Shown here piece after piece: positions 1 to 9,677 of a stretch of 64,000 nucleotides of DNA. The position numbers were made by a program, and so were the translations under genes. How positions within the stretch are numbered: the first letter of the stretch is position 1; the number at the start of each line of letters is the position of its first letter. The stretch comes from JAWLFI01 sp964626595 (GTDB lineage Bacteria; Bacteroidota; Bacteroidia; Chitinophagales; Saprospiraceae), in contig CAZVFU010000005.1 in assembly GCA_964626595.1 (NCBI GenBank), positions 1-64,000 on the forward strand, read 5' to 3'. A model generated the notes under the pieces. The model did no database searches. It was given only the letters and a program-made list of their open reading frames with translations, and was not told the origin of the DNA.

Positions 1-103
1 TCTACTGTCCGTTTTATGAGTAAGATAACCAGTCTTAAGTTGACGCGCATGCCCTGCGCGGCTAAGGCTTGTACTCCAGAGAAACGCCATGGTACACTGA
101 ATA

Positions 104-257
104 TCTCGGCCGAAGGCCGAAAGCGTGAGGGATAGAAAGGGCGCGAGCATCGCGAGCGGTGCCGAGTATCGCCAATGGCGATATTCGAGCACGGAACCCC
201 TGCATAGCCCGACCTGAGTCCCGAGGCTTTGGCTCGTGGACGAGGGGCACGCCCCAA
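104..257 (-). repeat. GC-rich structured intergenic element, copy A
   Basis: This is a non-coding GC-rich island read best on the minus strand. It opens with GGGCGTGCCCC (plus-strand 244-255), continues with the block GGTCGGGCTATGC and GGGGTTCCGT, has a variable internal stem around GATATCGCCA/TGGCGATA-type sequence, and then shows CTATCCCTCACGC (plus-strand 123-135) followed by a TCGGCC-loop-GGCCGA hairpin (106-120). The same blocks in the same order occur at 13262-13428 and, more diverged, at 44796-44962 and 35370-35595. It lies downstream of ggt. A 66-codon open frame across it looks like a by-product of high GC. Function unknown. Confidence 0.7.
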
Positions 258-268
258 TACATAAAATC

Positions 269-1987
269 CTAATCGGAAAGGCCTTCTGCATGATCATTGG
301 ATCTGGGATCACCGGCGCCGATGTATATGCTGTCTTTTTTTAGTATGGCTTTAACCAGCCCCAGATGAGTAAGCGTATCTAATTGATGCCCTTTGAGTTG
401 TAATGCCTGACCTAATTCATCAGGCCAGCCTCCGCCTTCGATCATGATGTGATCAGGTAGCCATTGATGGTGAAATCGGGGGCGCTGAATGGCTTCGGGT
501 AAGTTCAGGTGTCCTTCCGTTAAATGAAGGAAAACCTGCAGAATGGAGGTGATGATCGCGGACCCCCCTGGACTACCGATAATGAGAAATAACTCTTCAT
601 CTTTTTCAAAAATCGTGGGTGTCATGGAGCTGAGCATCCGCTTTTCGGGCTCTATTGCGTTGGCCTGACTGCCGACCAAACCAAATTGATTGGGCACACC
701 GGGCTTGGCGCTGAAGTCATCCATTTCATTATTGAAGAAAAAACCTCCCTGAGGATGCATGACCTTGGATCCATAATTGGAATTCAATGTAGTGGTAAGG
801 GAGACGGCAAGCCCGTGGTCATCCACGACTGAAGTATGAGTGGTCTCAAAACTTTCCTTTTGAATTTGAATAGAGTCAAGACCGACCTGAGCACTTTGCG
901 TAGCGTATTGGGGATCATAAGAATCCCAGCGTTTTTGTAAATAGGTGGTGTCCAGCAGAAAATCGGGAATGTTAATAAAATCTTCATCACCTAAGTACTG
1001 GGCTCGATCGGCATAGGTGCGACGCTCTGCTTCTACAATGGCGTGCGCCGCCTCTGGATTAAAGATATCCGTGCTCTCGAGTTCGGATTCCAGAGTGAGC
1101 AGCAATTGACCTAAAGCGATCCCTCCGCTGGATGGCGGCGGCATCGAAATCATCCGGTAGTTCTTGTAATCTATTCTAATGGGGTCACGCCAAATGGCTT
1201 GATAAGAATCCAGGTCCTCCTTGCGAATAAAGCCTCCGCTGGTATCCATATACTGTTCGATTTGATCAGCAAGGGTGCCTCGATAAAAGGCATCAGGACC
1301 GTCTGATTGAATCTTTTTCAGTGTTTCGGCGAGCCGGCGCTGAACCAGAATATCTCCAGCTTGCCATGCGCTATCTTTAATCATCGGGCAAAATGAGGGG
1401 GAGTTCCATTTTCTGAAATCACTTTGATACTGATTGAGCCGCTTAGCCTCAGATTCGGTGATGGCGAAGCCTCTTTCGGCCATTTGTATGGCAGGCGTCA
1501 GCAATACCTGCCAATTCTGTAGAGCAGAGTATTTTTCAAAGGCGGCGAAAAGACCCGCTACGGTCCCCGGTACTCCCGACGCTGTGGGGCCTTCCAGGCT
1601 CCATGCTGATACTACTTGATCCATAGAATCTCTATACATTCGCTCATGGGCCTGTTTTGGGGCTTTCTCTCTGAAGTCCAGCGTTATTGCTGTTCCATTG
1701 GGTTCTCGTAAAACTAAGAATCCGCCACCTCCAATATTGCCTGCTCTCGGATAAACAACGGCTAGAGCAAACTGGGTGGCTATAGTGGCATCAATGGCAT
1801 TTCCTCCTTCCCGGAGAATACTGAGTCCTGCCCGGGTCGCTAAGGGATGGGCACTGACGACCATAGATTGATCAGTGGCTGCCGTATCAACTCGTGTAGA
1901 GGGAATAAGAGGGTAGGGATTAGTGTTCGAATTCTGACATTGCAGAAAAATAAAGGGAAGGAGGAGTAGAATCCAATACTGGCGCAT
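269..1987 (-). CDS. ggt: Gamma-glutamyltransferase (lipoprotein)
   Basis: The product is a gamma-glutamyltranspeptidase that cleaves glutathione and other gamma-glutamyl compounds outside the cytoplasm. The 572-residue chain starts at the ATG at 1987, which gives a lipoprotein signal (MRQYWILLLLPFIFLQCQ, Cys as lipid anchor). The frame is open further upstream to 2095, but that would overlap the preceding gene and bury the signal. The autoprocessing site is visible as TTHTSVVDDHG; by comparison with the E. coli enzyme the nucleophile is the first Thr, about residue 382. NNEMDDFSAKPG and GSPGGSAIITS are the usual substrate-binding loops of the small subunit. It probably forms a transcription unit with the LON-domain gene upstream. 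Confidence 0.95.
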   Translation of the reverse strand: MRQYWILLLLPFIFLQCQNSNTNPYPLIPSTRVDTAATDQSMVVSAHPLATRAGLSILREGGNAIDATIATQFALAVVYPRAGNIGGGGFLVLREPNGTAITLDFREKAPKQAHERMYRDSMDQVVSAWSLEGPTASGVPGTVAGLFAAFEKYSALQNWQVLLTPAIQMAERGFAITESEAKRLNQYQSDFRKWNSPSFCPMIKDSAWQAGDILVQRRLAETLKKIQSDGPDAFYRGTLADQIEQYMDTSGGFIRKEDLDSYQAIWRDPIRIDYKNYRMISMPPPSSGGIALGQLLLTLESELESTDIFNPEAAHAIVEAERRTYADRAQYLGDEDFINIPDFLLDTTYLQKRWDSYDPQYATQSAQVGLDSIQIQKESFETTHTSVVDDHGLAVSLTTTLNSNYGSKVMHPQGGFFFNNEMDDFSAKPGVPNQFGLVGSQANAIEPEKRMLSSMTPTIFEKDEELFLIIGSPGGSAIITSILQVFLHLTEGHLNLPEAIQRPRFHHQWLPDHIMIEGGGWPDELGQALQLKGHQLDTLTHLGLVKAILKKDSIYIGAGDPRSNDHAEGLSD

Positions 1988-2054
1988 AATATGAGTTTTT
2001 GTCGAATATAGGCAAATCCTGAAGTTCACGTATGATGAGTGGTTCGACACTACC

Positions 2055-2717
2055 TTAGAAGTTTGTAGGTGATTGATAGGATCTGAATTCTCCATTGAGC
2101 AGGGCCTTTTGTTTGACCTGTGCTGCTGTTTTTATTTGAGGGATGAGTTGATCAATTTGGCGAAGCACCTGGATTTGCCGATCGTATTCTTTTTCCATAC
2201 TCAGTAGCTCGTATTCCTGTTCGAGCGTAAACCCAATGCTGTGCGCAATGTGAAAGCTTAAAAGCAATTCGGGTGCGGGCAGCTTTTTTTCAATTTGTAG
2301 GCTTTCAAAGATCAATATCATTTTTTTGCGAATTTCTTTAGCGAGATGTGGATCTCCCTCGCGATCAAAGGGGTGGGGCTGGACTTCAGCACCGGCGTAC
2401 ATTTTGCCAGGCAGGGGATTTACGTATTCGTTCATTTCATACAATCCCTGTGCTTCTGTAATGATATCAAGTCGTCCGTCCGAATATTCTTTTTCAATTT
2501 GACGTATTTTCATGACTGTTCCGATTGGTTTCACCTTATTATCTATGTATGGAGCTAAGCCAAAAGCACGGTTGTTTTCCATGCCATCTTTGACCAACTG
2601 CTTGTATCTGGATTCAAAGACATGGAGATTGATTGACTCGACCGGAAAAGCCACCATGGGAATGGGAAATAATGGGATCATAACATTCTTTTTCAACGAA
2701 CGTCCGGTATAGCTCAT
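2055..2717 (-). CDS. LON substrate-binding domain protein
   Basis: The 220-residue protein resembles the free-standing N-terminal (substrate-binding) domain of Lon protease. IPLFPIPMVAFPVESINLHV followed by FESRYKQLV is the typical start of this fold, and the C-terminal half is helical. There is no AAA or protease domain, so it is not a Lon protease; these proteins are thought to bind unfolded polypeptide, but the function is not settled. An internal ATG at 2681 (MIPLFPIP) matches how homologues usually begin and could be the true start. It is divergent from recQ and sits 67 bases upstream of the ggt start. Confidence 0.8.
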   Translation of the reverse strand: MSYTGRSLKKNVMIPLFPIPMVAFPVESINLHVFESRYKQLVKDGMENNRAFGLAPYIDNKVKPIGTVMKIRQIEKEYSDGRLDIITEAQGLYEMNEYVNPLPGKMYAGAEVQPHPFDREGDPHLAKEIRKKMILIFESLQIEKKLPAPELLLSFHIAHSIGFTLEQEYELLSMEKEYDRQIQVLRQIDQLIPQIKTAAQVKQKALLNGEFRSYQSPTNF

Positions 2718-2786
2718 TTGTTTTTGTTGAAATTAGACATGAGAAGAATTGCTAGTATCTTCGCTCGCACAAGTTTATGAAATATC

Positions 2787-4709
2787 ATGTCCATCAAAGC
2801 ACCGGCAGAAGTATTGAAAGAAGTTTGGGGTTACGATACTTTTCGTCCCCTTCAGCGTCCCATCATCGATTCGGTTTTATCGGGTCGTGACACTCTGGCT
2901 TTGCTGCCCACGGGAGGAGGGAAATCTATTTGTTATCAAGTACCCGCATTATGCCTGCCCGGATTGACTATCGTAGTTTCGCCTCTAATCGCTCTTATGC
3001 AGGATCAGGTTCAGCAGCTGGAACAGCGCAATGTTCCAGCAAAAGCGCTCCATAGTGGCTTGAGTCGGAAGGAGATAGAGCAGATCCTGCAACAGTGTGT
3101 TGATGGGGAAGTGAAGTTGCTGTACCTGTCACCTGAGCGATTAAAAACAGATTTGTTTCTGGGGCATTTGCCTTATTTACAAATATCGCTATTAGCCGTT
3201 GATGAGGCTCATTGTATTTCCCAATGGGGCCATGAGTTTCGGCCGTCATATCGGGAGATTGCGGATGTACGACCTTACTTGAAAAAATGTCCGGTGCTTG
3301 CTGTTACGGCGACGGCTACTCCACCGGTGGCTGAGGATATCATTGGGCAGTTGGCCATGATTGATCCCCAAGAATTTAAGGGGTCTTTCCATCGAGACAA
3401 CTTAAAATATATTGTCATAGAAGATAGCTATGAAATGGATCGCCTAAGGCATGTTGTAAATGGGATTAAGGGTTCACAGATTATTTACACGCAGTCCCGT
3501 TTTCGCACAGCTGAGATTGCCCGGCATTTAAAACAGCGAGGTATTCAAGCCTTATTCTATCATGCAGGTCTTAGTGCTCGAGAGCGAGCAGAACGGCAAC
3601 GGAAGTGGATTCAGGGGGAGGTTCAGATCATGGTGGCGACAAATGCGTTTGGAATGGGAGTAGATAAGGCAGACGTTAGGGGTGTTATTCACATGGATAT
3701 GCCCATCAGCCCTGAGGCGTATTACCAGGAGGCCGGTCGGGGAGGCCGGGATGGGAAACCTGCCTTTGCCGTTTTAATTTATGATCAGCAATCCATAGGG
3801 AATATGGAGGATCGTTTAAATCAAATGTATCCTTCCCTTGATTTTTGCAAAAATGTGATGCGCGCTATATTTAAATGGAGCCGAGTGGCCGTGGGAGCGG
3901 GGCAATATGCCAGCCTGGACTTTGATCTAGTGAAGTTTAGTAATAACCATGACTGGAAACCTATTTCTGTTTTTCATGCTTTGCGGCAGTTGGAGCTGAG
4001 TGGATGGATTCAGCGATCAGAGGGACTGGCAGTTCCTTCTCGTTTTCGGATTAAAGCGAGCCGGGAGGAGTTATATCGCTTGCAATTGGCGGACAAACAG
4101 TTTGATGTCTTTATAAAGACCTTGTTGCGTTCTTATGAGGGGGTTTTCATTGACTATGTTCGTATTCGCGAGCGGGATATGGCCAGACAACTGGAAATCA
4201 GTCCAGAACAGGTAAAGGCGTATTTGCAGCGCCTGCATCAAAAAGAGTATGTGGTGTATCTGCCTGCAAAAAGTGGAGAGCAGATCACTTTACTTCAATC
4301 TCGTCCACCTACCGGAGATATTTATATAGATCATAAGGCAATCCGAAAGAATAAAAAACGAGCACAAAGGCGTTGGCAGGCCATGAAAGGGTACATCGGG
4401 GCAGAAGGTTGTCGAACTCGAACCCTATTAAAGTATTTTGGGGAATCACTCAAAGAAGATTGTGGGGCATGTGATATTTGCTTGGGAAGTCAACTAAAGG
4501 TCTTCAAAGATGCTGAAGAAAGAGACTCAATCGTGGCGGCACTTCAGGAATGGTTGTCGAATGAAAAATCCATCTCGATTCGAAAATGGATATATAAGTA
4601 TCCTGTGGTTTATAAAAAGCGCTTATTACATTTACTATCTGAATTAGAAACTTCAGGAGAGCTTAGAGTCAATTCAAGCCTTGAAATTGAGAAAAGCGAT
4701 GGAAAGTAA
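2787..4709 (+). CDS. recQ: ATP-dependent DNA helicase RecQ
   Basis: This is a 640-residue superfamily 2 helicase that unwinds DNA 3' to 5' in recombination and fork repair. Visible motifs are Walker A PTGGGKS (Lys46), the DEAH box (Asp139) followed by CISQWGHEFRP, and motif VI QEAGRGGRDG near residue 314. A zinc site is formed by Cys542 and Cys559-Cys562-Cys565 (CGACDIC). The stretch between helicase core and zinc site is long, and the usual HRDC domain is not obvious; the C-terminus is a short winged-helix-like segment. A TATCTTCG box lies at 2756-2763. The stop codon overlaps the start of the glycosyltransferase gene, so the two are likely translated together. Confidence 0.93.
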   Translation: MSIKAPAEVLKEVWGYDTFRPLQRPIIDSVLSGRDTLALLPTGGGKSICYQVPALCLPGLTIVVSPLIALMQDQVQQLEQRNVPAKALHSGLSRKEIEQILQQCVDGEVKLLYLSPERLKTDLFLGHLPYLQISLLAVDEAHCISQWGHEFRPSYREIADVRPYLKKCPVLAVTATATPPVAEDIIGQLAMIDPQEFKGSFHRDNLKYIVIEDSYEMDRLRHVVNGIKGSQIIYTQSRFRTAEIARHLKQRGIQALFYHAGLSARERAERQRKWIQGEVQIMVATNAFGMGVDKADVRGVIHMDMPISPEAYYQEAGRGGRDGKPAFAVLIYDQQSIGNMEDRLNQMYPSLDFCKNVMRAIFKWSRVAVGAGQYASLDFDLVKFSNNHDWKPISVFHALRQLELSGWIQRSEGLAVPSRFRIKASREELYRLQLADKQFDVFIKTLLRSYEGVFIDYVRIRERDMARQLEISPEQVKAYLQRLHQKEYVVYLPAKSGEQITLLQSRPPTGDIYIDHKAIRKNKKRAQRRWQAMKGYIGAEGCRTRTLLKYFGESLKEDCGACDICLGSQLKVFKDAEERDSIVAALQEWLSNEKSISIRKWIYKYPVVYKKRLLHLLSELETSGELRVNSSLEIEKSDGK

Positions 4710-5808
4710 ACTCACTGGAAAAAGAATATTACTCCTGGTCAGTACGGATATCACCTTCGACCAACGCGTGCAGCGGACGGCACGAACCCTAACAGGATTA
4801 GGGGCTTACGTCCATATCATTGGACGGAAGCTTCCTGCATCCGTCGCCGTCGACTGGCCCGAGATTCAGATTCACAGGTTAGAGTTGTCTGCACTTTCTG
4901 GCCCCAGAATGTATTTTCAGCTGAATCAAAGGATGTATAAAAGCGCTCGAGGTGCCCAATGGGATATTGTCGTAAGTAATGATTTTGATACCCTTTTAGC
5001 GGGCTATCGTATATCCAGGGCAAGTCATGCAGCCTGGGTCCTCGACGCACATGAGCATTTTATTGAAGTGCCGGAGTTGATAGGTAGGGATAGCAAGCGA
5101 TACGCTTGGCATGCCTTAGGGCTTTGGGCTAGCAAGCGCCTTGATGCTGCTTATACCGTTTCGGATTCACTATCCCGGATTTTGACAAGTACCTATGGGA
5201 TTTCCTTTTCTACCATTGAAAATAGGCCCTGGTATCGCAGCGATTTTCGCGAGATAGACCCTGAGCCTCGTTTGTTATTTTATCAGGGCGCATTAAATCG
5301 AGGGCGCGGGTTAGAAACAGCTATTTTAGCTATGCGGGAAATGCCTAATTATAAATTGCAACTCGCCGGCGATGGGGATATCCGTGGGGAACTGGAAGCA
5401 CTGGTACGGCGCTACCATCTCAGTGATCGTATTGAATTGCTGGGGCGGATTTCTCCTGATAAACTGGATGACTATACGGCCCGTGCATGGTTGGGTTTAA
5501 ATTTACTCGAAGGCCAGGGATTAAATTATTACTACTCGCTGGCCAATAAATTTTTTGACTATGCGCAGTGGGGAGTCCCTTCTGTAAACCCGTCTTTTCC
5601 TGAATACAAAAAATACCAAAAGAGGTACGGAGGGTGTCTTCTGTTGGAGCATCTTAATCCGTCACAGTTCAAAAGTGCTGTGTTTTCACTCGAAGATGAT
5701 CCCGAAGCCTACTCCCGCTTGAAAGCAGGAGCTTTGAAAATGAAAGCAGAGTGTCATTGGGAGACTCAAATTTCAGAATTAGAAAAAATATATTCTTCAG
5801 TTTTATAG
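4699..5808 (+). CDS. Glycosyltransferase, GT4-like (GT-B fold)
   Basis: The 369-residue protein is a predicted GT-B glycosyltransferase, likely adding a sugar to cell-surface polysaccharide. The N-terminal half has the Rossmann start RILLLVSTDITFDQRV, and the C-terminal half has the nucleotide-sugar domain with RGRGLETAILAM, LAGDGDIRGEL and a final acidic region near NPSFPEYKKY. I take the ATG at 4699, which overlaps the recQ stop by 11 bases; a TTG at 4681 is the alternative. The sugar donor and acceptor cannot be read from the sequence, and there is no neighbouring polysaccharide cluster. Confidence 0.85.
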   Translation: MESKLTGKRILLLVSTDITFDQRVQRTARTLTGLGAYVHIIGRKLPASVAVDWPEIQIHRLELSALSGPRMYFQLNQRMYKSARGAQWDIVVSNDFDTLLAGYRISRASHAAWVLDAHEHFIEVPELIGRDSKRYAWHALGLWASKRLDAAYTVSDSLSRILTSTYGISFSTIENRPWYRSDFREIDPEPRLLFYQGALNRGRGLETAILAMREMPNYKLQLAGDGDIRGELEALVRRYHLSDRIELLGRISPDKLDDYTARAWLGLNLLEGQGLNYYYSLANKFFDYAQWGVPSVNPSFPEYKKYQKRYGGCLLLEHLNPSQFKSAVFSLEDDPEAYSRLKAGALKMKAECHWETQISELEKIYSSVL

Positions 5809-5916
5809 GTAGAGATTTGATTACAGAGGTCTCAACGTAAAAACTATCCGAATTCCCATACGCCTTTGACTAAGATGCATCTCATTAAAGAAAGATAATA
5901 TTTTTCTAAAGTATTT

Positions 5917-8058
5917 CTACTGCGCTTTTCCCACAAGGTCTAGCAAAAAGGCATACTCTCTGGCTGTATCTTTATAGCGTTCAAACCGACCTGAAGCCCC
6001 TCCATGACCGGTATCCATATTGGTGTAGAGTAAAATCGGCGCAGTCCCTTGTTGATGATCCCGAAGTCTGGCGACCCATTTTGCGGGTTCCCAATATTGA
6101 ACCTGAGAATCGTGAAGGCCGGTGGTTGCTAAAATCGCAGGATACTCTTGATCGGTAATATTGTCGTAGGGCGAGTAAGACTTGATATACTCGTACGCAT
6201 CTTTTTCGTTGGGATTGCCCCACTCATCGTATTCTCCAGTGGTCAAAGGAATGGTTTCGTCTAACATGGTGGTCAGCACGTCCACAAAAGGAACAGCAGC
6301 AACAATACCTCGAAATAGATCTGGGCGCATATTGACAACTGCACCCATCAATAATCCGCCGGCACTTCCGCCCATAGCCAATAGCTGATCGGATTCAGTA
6401 TCATTATTTTCAATGAAATGGGAAGCCACATCAATAAAGTCTGTAAAGGTGTTTTTCTTGTTCATTAATTTACCATCCTCGTACCATTTTCGCCCCATTT
6501 CTTCACCACCTCGAATGTGAGCAATGGCAAACATGACGCCCCGATCCAATAAACTCAATCGCACATGAGAAAAATAGGGATCTATGGAATAACCATAAGA
6601 TCCGTATCCATATAATAGCAGAGGTTGGGGAGAGCTTCGATCCAAATCCTTATGGTACACCAGGGAAACGGGAACCTGCTCGCCATCTCTTGCTGTGACA
6701 ATAATACGCTCCGAAAGGTAATTGTCTTTTGAGAAAGAGCCGCGGACGTCTTGCTCTTTGATCAACTCCAGTCTTCCAGAGTCAACGTGATAATCCATAG
6801 AGCTCATGGGGGTTGTCATGGACGTATACTGAATTCGAATCACCCGGGAATCTTTTTCCTCATTTACACCTATGTAGCTGGTGTAAGCATCCTCTTCAAA
6901 ATCAATATAAAAGGGATCATCTTTCCAATCATACAATGCAATTTTGGATATTCCTTTCACGCGCTCTGAAACAGCCAGACCTCCTTCAAACAATTCAACA
7001 TCCTGAATGAGAATGTCTTCCCGATGTGCAATTTTCTCTTCCCAATTTGTCTTCCCGGTGGCTTGCTCTTCGCAAGTCATGATTTGAAAATTTTCGGCTT
7101 CCCAATTTGTTAAAATGTAGAAGGTGTTATCTAAATGGTCGATATCGTATTCAAGGCCGCGTTCGCGGGAGTGAAATAGAATAGGTTCGCGATCAGGGGT
7201 ATCTGCGGGAACGATTCGATACTCGCTTGTTTTGGTAGCTGAAGAAGCGATGAAAATATATTTATTCGATTTTGATTTATCCACATAACAAACAAAAGTC
7301 GGATCTTTTTCTTCATAAACTAAGTGGATGGATTGCTCGTCATGAATATTCTGTCGCCAAATTTGAAAAGGTCTTAAGGTGGCATCCTTTCGACTGAAAA
7401 ACACCGTTGTATTGTCATTTGCCCAACTGGTTTGGCCAGTTGTGTTTTGAATGGTGGTTTCAAGTGTTTTTCCACTTTTGAGATCTTTAAAATATATCGT
7501 ATAAATTCGGCGGCTCAATGTATCTACACCATAGGCTAACCATTGGTTATCTGGGCTCACAGATAATCCGGTAACCTGATAATAAGCATATCCGTCTGCC
7601 AGTTCATTTACATCTAGAATGATTTCTTCCTCTGCATCAAGGCTTCCCTTCTTTCGAGCATAAATGGGGTGCTCCAGCCCCTCTTCATATTTGACGTAAT
7701 AGTAGTACCCGTTCTTTAGGTATGGTGCGGAAGTATCATTGGGCGCAATTCGGGATTTGATTTCCTCAAAAAGAGAATCCTGGAATCCTTGCAGCCCACT
7801 CATGACACTATCCAAATATCTATTTTCGGCCTCTAAATGTGCCTTGACATCAGGGGCAGTTCTTTCATTCAACCAGTAATAGGGATCGTGGCGTTCATCA
7901 TTGTGTTTGGCTAAGATCGTATCTTTTTGTGCAGCTTGGGGAGCCGTGACCTCCTGTGCTTTGTCAAGTATATTCATATCTTTATTTTTTGCGTCTTTAC
8001 ATTGAAACAATAACAAGAGCGAACCTAAAAGGATGAAGAGTATTGAGTATCGTTTCAT
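5917..8058 (-). CDS. ptrB: Oligopeptidase B-like S9 peptidase (lipoprotein)
   Basis: This 713-residue protein is a prolyl-oligopeptidase-family serine peptidase of the oligopeptidase B type, which cuts short peptides after basic residues. An N-terminal beta-propeller (about residues 70-430) precedes the alpha/beta hydrolase domain. The catalytic triad can be placed: Ser565 in GGSAGGLLMG, Asp650 in GLHDSQVQYWEP and His685 in DTGHGGASGRFE. The N-terminus is a lipoprotein signal ending in LLLLFQC, so unlike the E. coli enzyme it should be envelope-anchored. A TATCTTCG box on the same strand lies at 8078-8085. The gene is divergent from the MATE exporter. Confidence 0.93.
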   Translation of the reverse strand: MKRYSILFILLGSLLLLFQCKDAKNKDMNILDKAQEVTAPQAAQKDTILAKHNDERHDPYYWLNERTAPDVKAHLEAENRYLDSVMSGLQGFQDSLFEEIKSRIAPNDTSAPYLKNGYYYYVKYEEGLEHPIYARKKGSLDAEEEIILDVNELADGYAYYQVTGLSVSPDNQWLAYGVDTLSRRIYTIYFKDLKSGKTLETTIQNTTGQTSWANDNTTVFFSRKDATLRPFQIWRQNIHDEQSIHLVYEEKDPTFVCYVDKSKSNKYIFIASSATKTSEYRIVPADTPDREPILFHSRERGLEYDIDHLDNTFYILTNWEAENFQIMTCEEQATGKTNWEEKIAHREDILIQDVELFEGGLAVSERVKGISKIALYDWKDDPFYIDFEEDAYTSYIGVNEEKDSRVIRIQYTSMTTPMSSMDYHVDSGRLELIKEQDVRGSFSKDNYLSERIIVTARDGEQVPVSLVYHKDLDRSSPQPLLLYGYGSYGYSIDPYFSHVRLSLLDRGVMFAIAHIRGGEEMGRKWYEDGKLMNKKNTFTDFIDVASHFIENNDTESDQLLAMGGSAGGLLMGAVVNMRPDLFRGIVAAVPFVDVLTTMLDETIPLTTGEYDEWGNPNEKDAYEYIKSYSPYDNITDQEYPAILATTGLHDSQVQYWEPAKWVARLRDHQQGTAPILLYTNMDTGHGGASGRFERYKDTAREYAFLLDLVGKAQ

Positions 8059-8077
8059 TTTATGTAATTTTTGCCAA

Positions 8078-8085
8078 CGAAGATA
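8078..8085 (-). promoter_or_regulatory. Putative -7 box (TATCTTCG) of the oligopeptidase gene
   Basis: On the minus strand TATCTTCG resembles the Bacteroidota -7 consensus TAnnTTTG and lies about 20 bases before the ATG at 8058. No well-spaced TTG -33 element was found, so this is a weak call. Confidence 0.35.
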
Positions 8086-8170
8086 GATATTTTCTAAGGG
8101 CTTCCCATTTTAGAAAATGATCGAACTACCTTAAACCGAATACGGAATAATTTGAGATATTTGCCCGCCG

Positions 8171-9508
8171 ATGAAAGAACTTCCCTCATATAGGCACATT
8201 TTTAATCTCTCGTTTCCCATCATGTTGGGAAGTGCAGCTCAGAATTTAATTGCATTAACGGATTCTTTGTTTCTCTATCACTTTTCTGATGTGGACTTCG
8301 CCGCTATTGGGCTGGTTAGCGTATTTTATCTGACGATTAATGCAATTGGCTTTGGTTTCTCTAAGGGTGGGCAGATCATGATGGCAAGACGGTTTGGCGA
8401 GAAAAACTTTCTTCTGCTTGGCAAGACGTTCCGAATGCTGTTTTTCTTCGAGTTGCTGCTCGCTGCAGGTATGTTTCTTTTTCTCTGGTATGGAACCCCC
8501 TGGCTTTTCAAACTCTTAATTCAATCCAATGAAGTGTACGACCGGTGCTTAGATTATCTGGTTCATCGCTCGTGGGGTGTGTTTTTTGCGTATGCGGGTT
8601 TATGTATGATGGCTTTGTATATGGGTATTTCCAGATCCAAATTTATCATTGTAAATACGGTCGTGCTTGCCATAGTCAACATATTTCTGGATTACGTTTT
8701 AATATTCGGTCACTGGGGATTCCCGGAGTGGGGGATAAAAGGGGCAGGCCTGGCCAGTAGCTCCTCGGAAGCCGTAGCAGTTCTGTTGTTTCTGGCTTAT
8801 GCCCTGTATGACAAAAAACTACGTCCTATGCAACTCTGGAATTGGGGTCGAGTAAAACTCAATTTGCTTCAAAGTATTTTTAGAATTGCATCTCCAATAG
8901 TTATTCAATATGCAGTTGGAGTAGGAAGCTGGTTTGTTTTCTTTTTATTGATTGAAAAAATGGGAGAGGAGCCGCTGGCCATAACAAATCTAGGGCGAAT
9001 AATCTACCTGGGATTGAGCATTCCTTGTTGGGGGTTTGCTTCCGGAGTGAATACCCTGGTCAGCAATGCTATAGGACAGGGGCACCCCAAACTAGTTCTT
9101 CCAATTATCAGAAGAACAGCCTGGTTCACATTCCTTTTTACCGTTTTACTTGCTCTACCTGTTATTATTCTTCCTCAGTACGTACTTTATCCCCTATTTG
9201 GTCGGGAAGATATGGCTTTGTTTGTAGCCGCTCAGCCAGTCTTTTATGTCATATTACTTATTTTAATGACATTTTCTATAGCAAGCATATACTTCAATGG
9301 CCTAAGTGGAACCGGGGCCACGCTCTTTGCTCTTAAAATGCAATCATCTACCGCTGTTGTTTATGTCGGCATTTTATTTTTTGCTATTCTTATTCTGGAT
9401 GTTTCACTCCCCTGGGCCTGGGCTATCGAAATCTTTTACTGGGTTTTGATATTTTTGTTATCCTTTTATTATCTCCGGACTGAAAAATGGAAAGATGTTG
9501 TATTCTAA
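8171..9508 (+). CDS. MATE family efflux transporter
   Basis: The 445-residue hydrophobic protein has about twelve membrane segments in two similar halves and the MATE start IFNLSFPIMLGSAAQNLIAL with TDSLFLYHFSDVDFAAIGLV. Family members export drugs and metabolites in exchange for H+ or Na+ across the inner membrane. The substrate is not evident. The ATG at 8171 is preceded at once by GATATTTG, a near match to the -7 box, so the leader would be very short. It is divergent from the oligopeptidase gene and followed by about 170 bases before smc. Confidence 0.9.
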   Translation: MKELPSYRHIFNLSFPIMLGSAAQNLIALTDSLFLYHFSDVDFAAIGLVSVFYLTINAIGFGFSKGGQIMMARRFGEKNFLLLGKTFRMLFFFELLLAAGMFLFLWYGTPWLFKLLIQSNEVYDRCLDYLVHRSWGVFFAYAGLCMMALYMGISRSKFIIVNTVVLAIVNIFLDYVLIFGHWGFPEWGIKGAGLASSSSEAVAVLLFLAYALYDKKLRPMQLWNWGRVKLNLLQSIFRIASPIVIQYAVGVGSWFVFFLLIEKMGEEPLAITNLGRIIYLGLSIPCWGFASGVNTLVSNAIGQGHPKLVLPIIRRTAWFTFLFTVLLALPVIILPQYVLYPLFGREDMALFVAAQPVFYVILLILMTFSIASIYFNGLSGTGATLFALKMQSSTAVVYVGILFFAILILDVSLPWAWAIEIFYWVLIFLLSFYYLRTEKWKDVVF

Positions 9509-9663
9509 AGGCAAACCCATAAAAAATAAGCTTTTCTCTCTCATGCCCTCTGACTCTTCATAATCCTTTTAGATAACAGATCATATTTTCGATAAAGACG
9601 CCTATCATAATTCTTTGGAAATTTGACATGCGCTTGTTCCTCTGACTTGTACCTTTCTTTTTC

Positions 9664-9671
9664 TATCTTTG
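9664..9671 (+). promoter_or_regulatory. Putative -7 box (TATCTTTG) of smc
   Basis: TATCTTTG matches TAnnTTTG exactly and ends only six bases before the smc ATG at 9678. Transcription would then start at or beside the start codon. The nearest TTG (9647-9649) leaves a 14-base spacer, shorter than the usual 17-23, so the -33 half is uncertain. Confidence 0.5.
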
Positions 9672-9677
9672 TCGGCT

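Noticed and set aside
62..262. 66-codon minus-strand open frame
   Set aside because: It lies within GC-rich copy A, has Arg/Ala-rich low-information sequence and no recognisable motif; the conserved features are nucleotide blocks, not codons.
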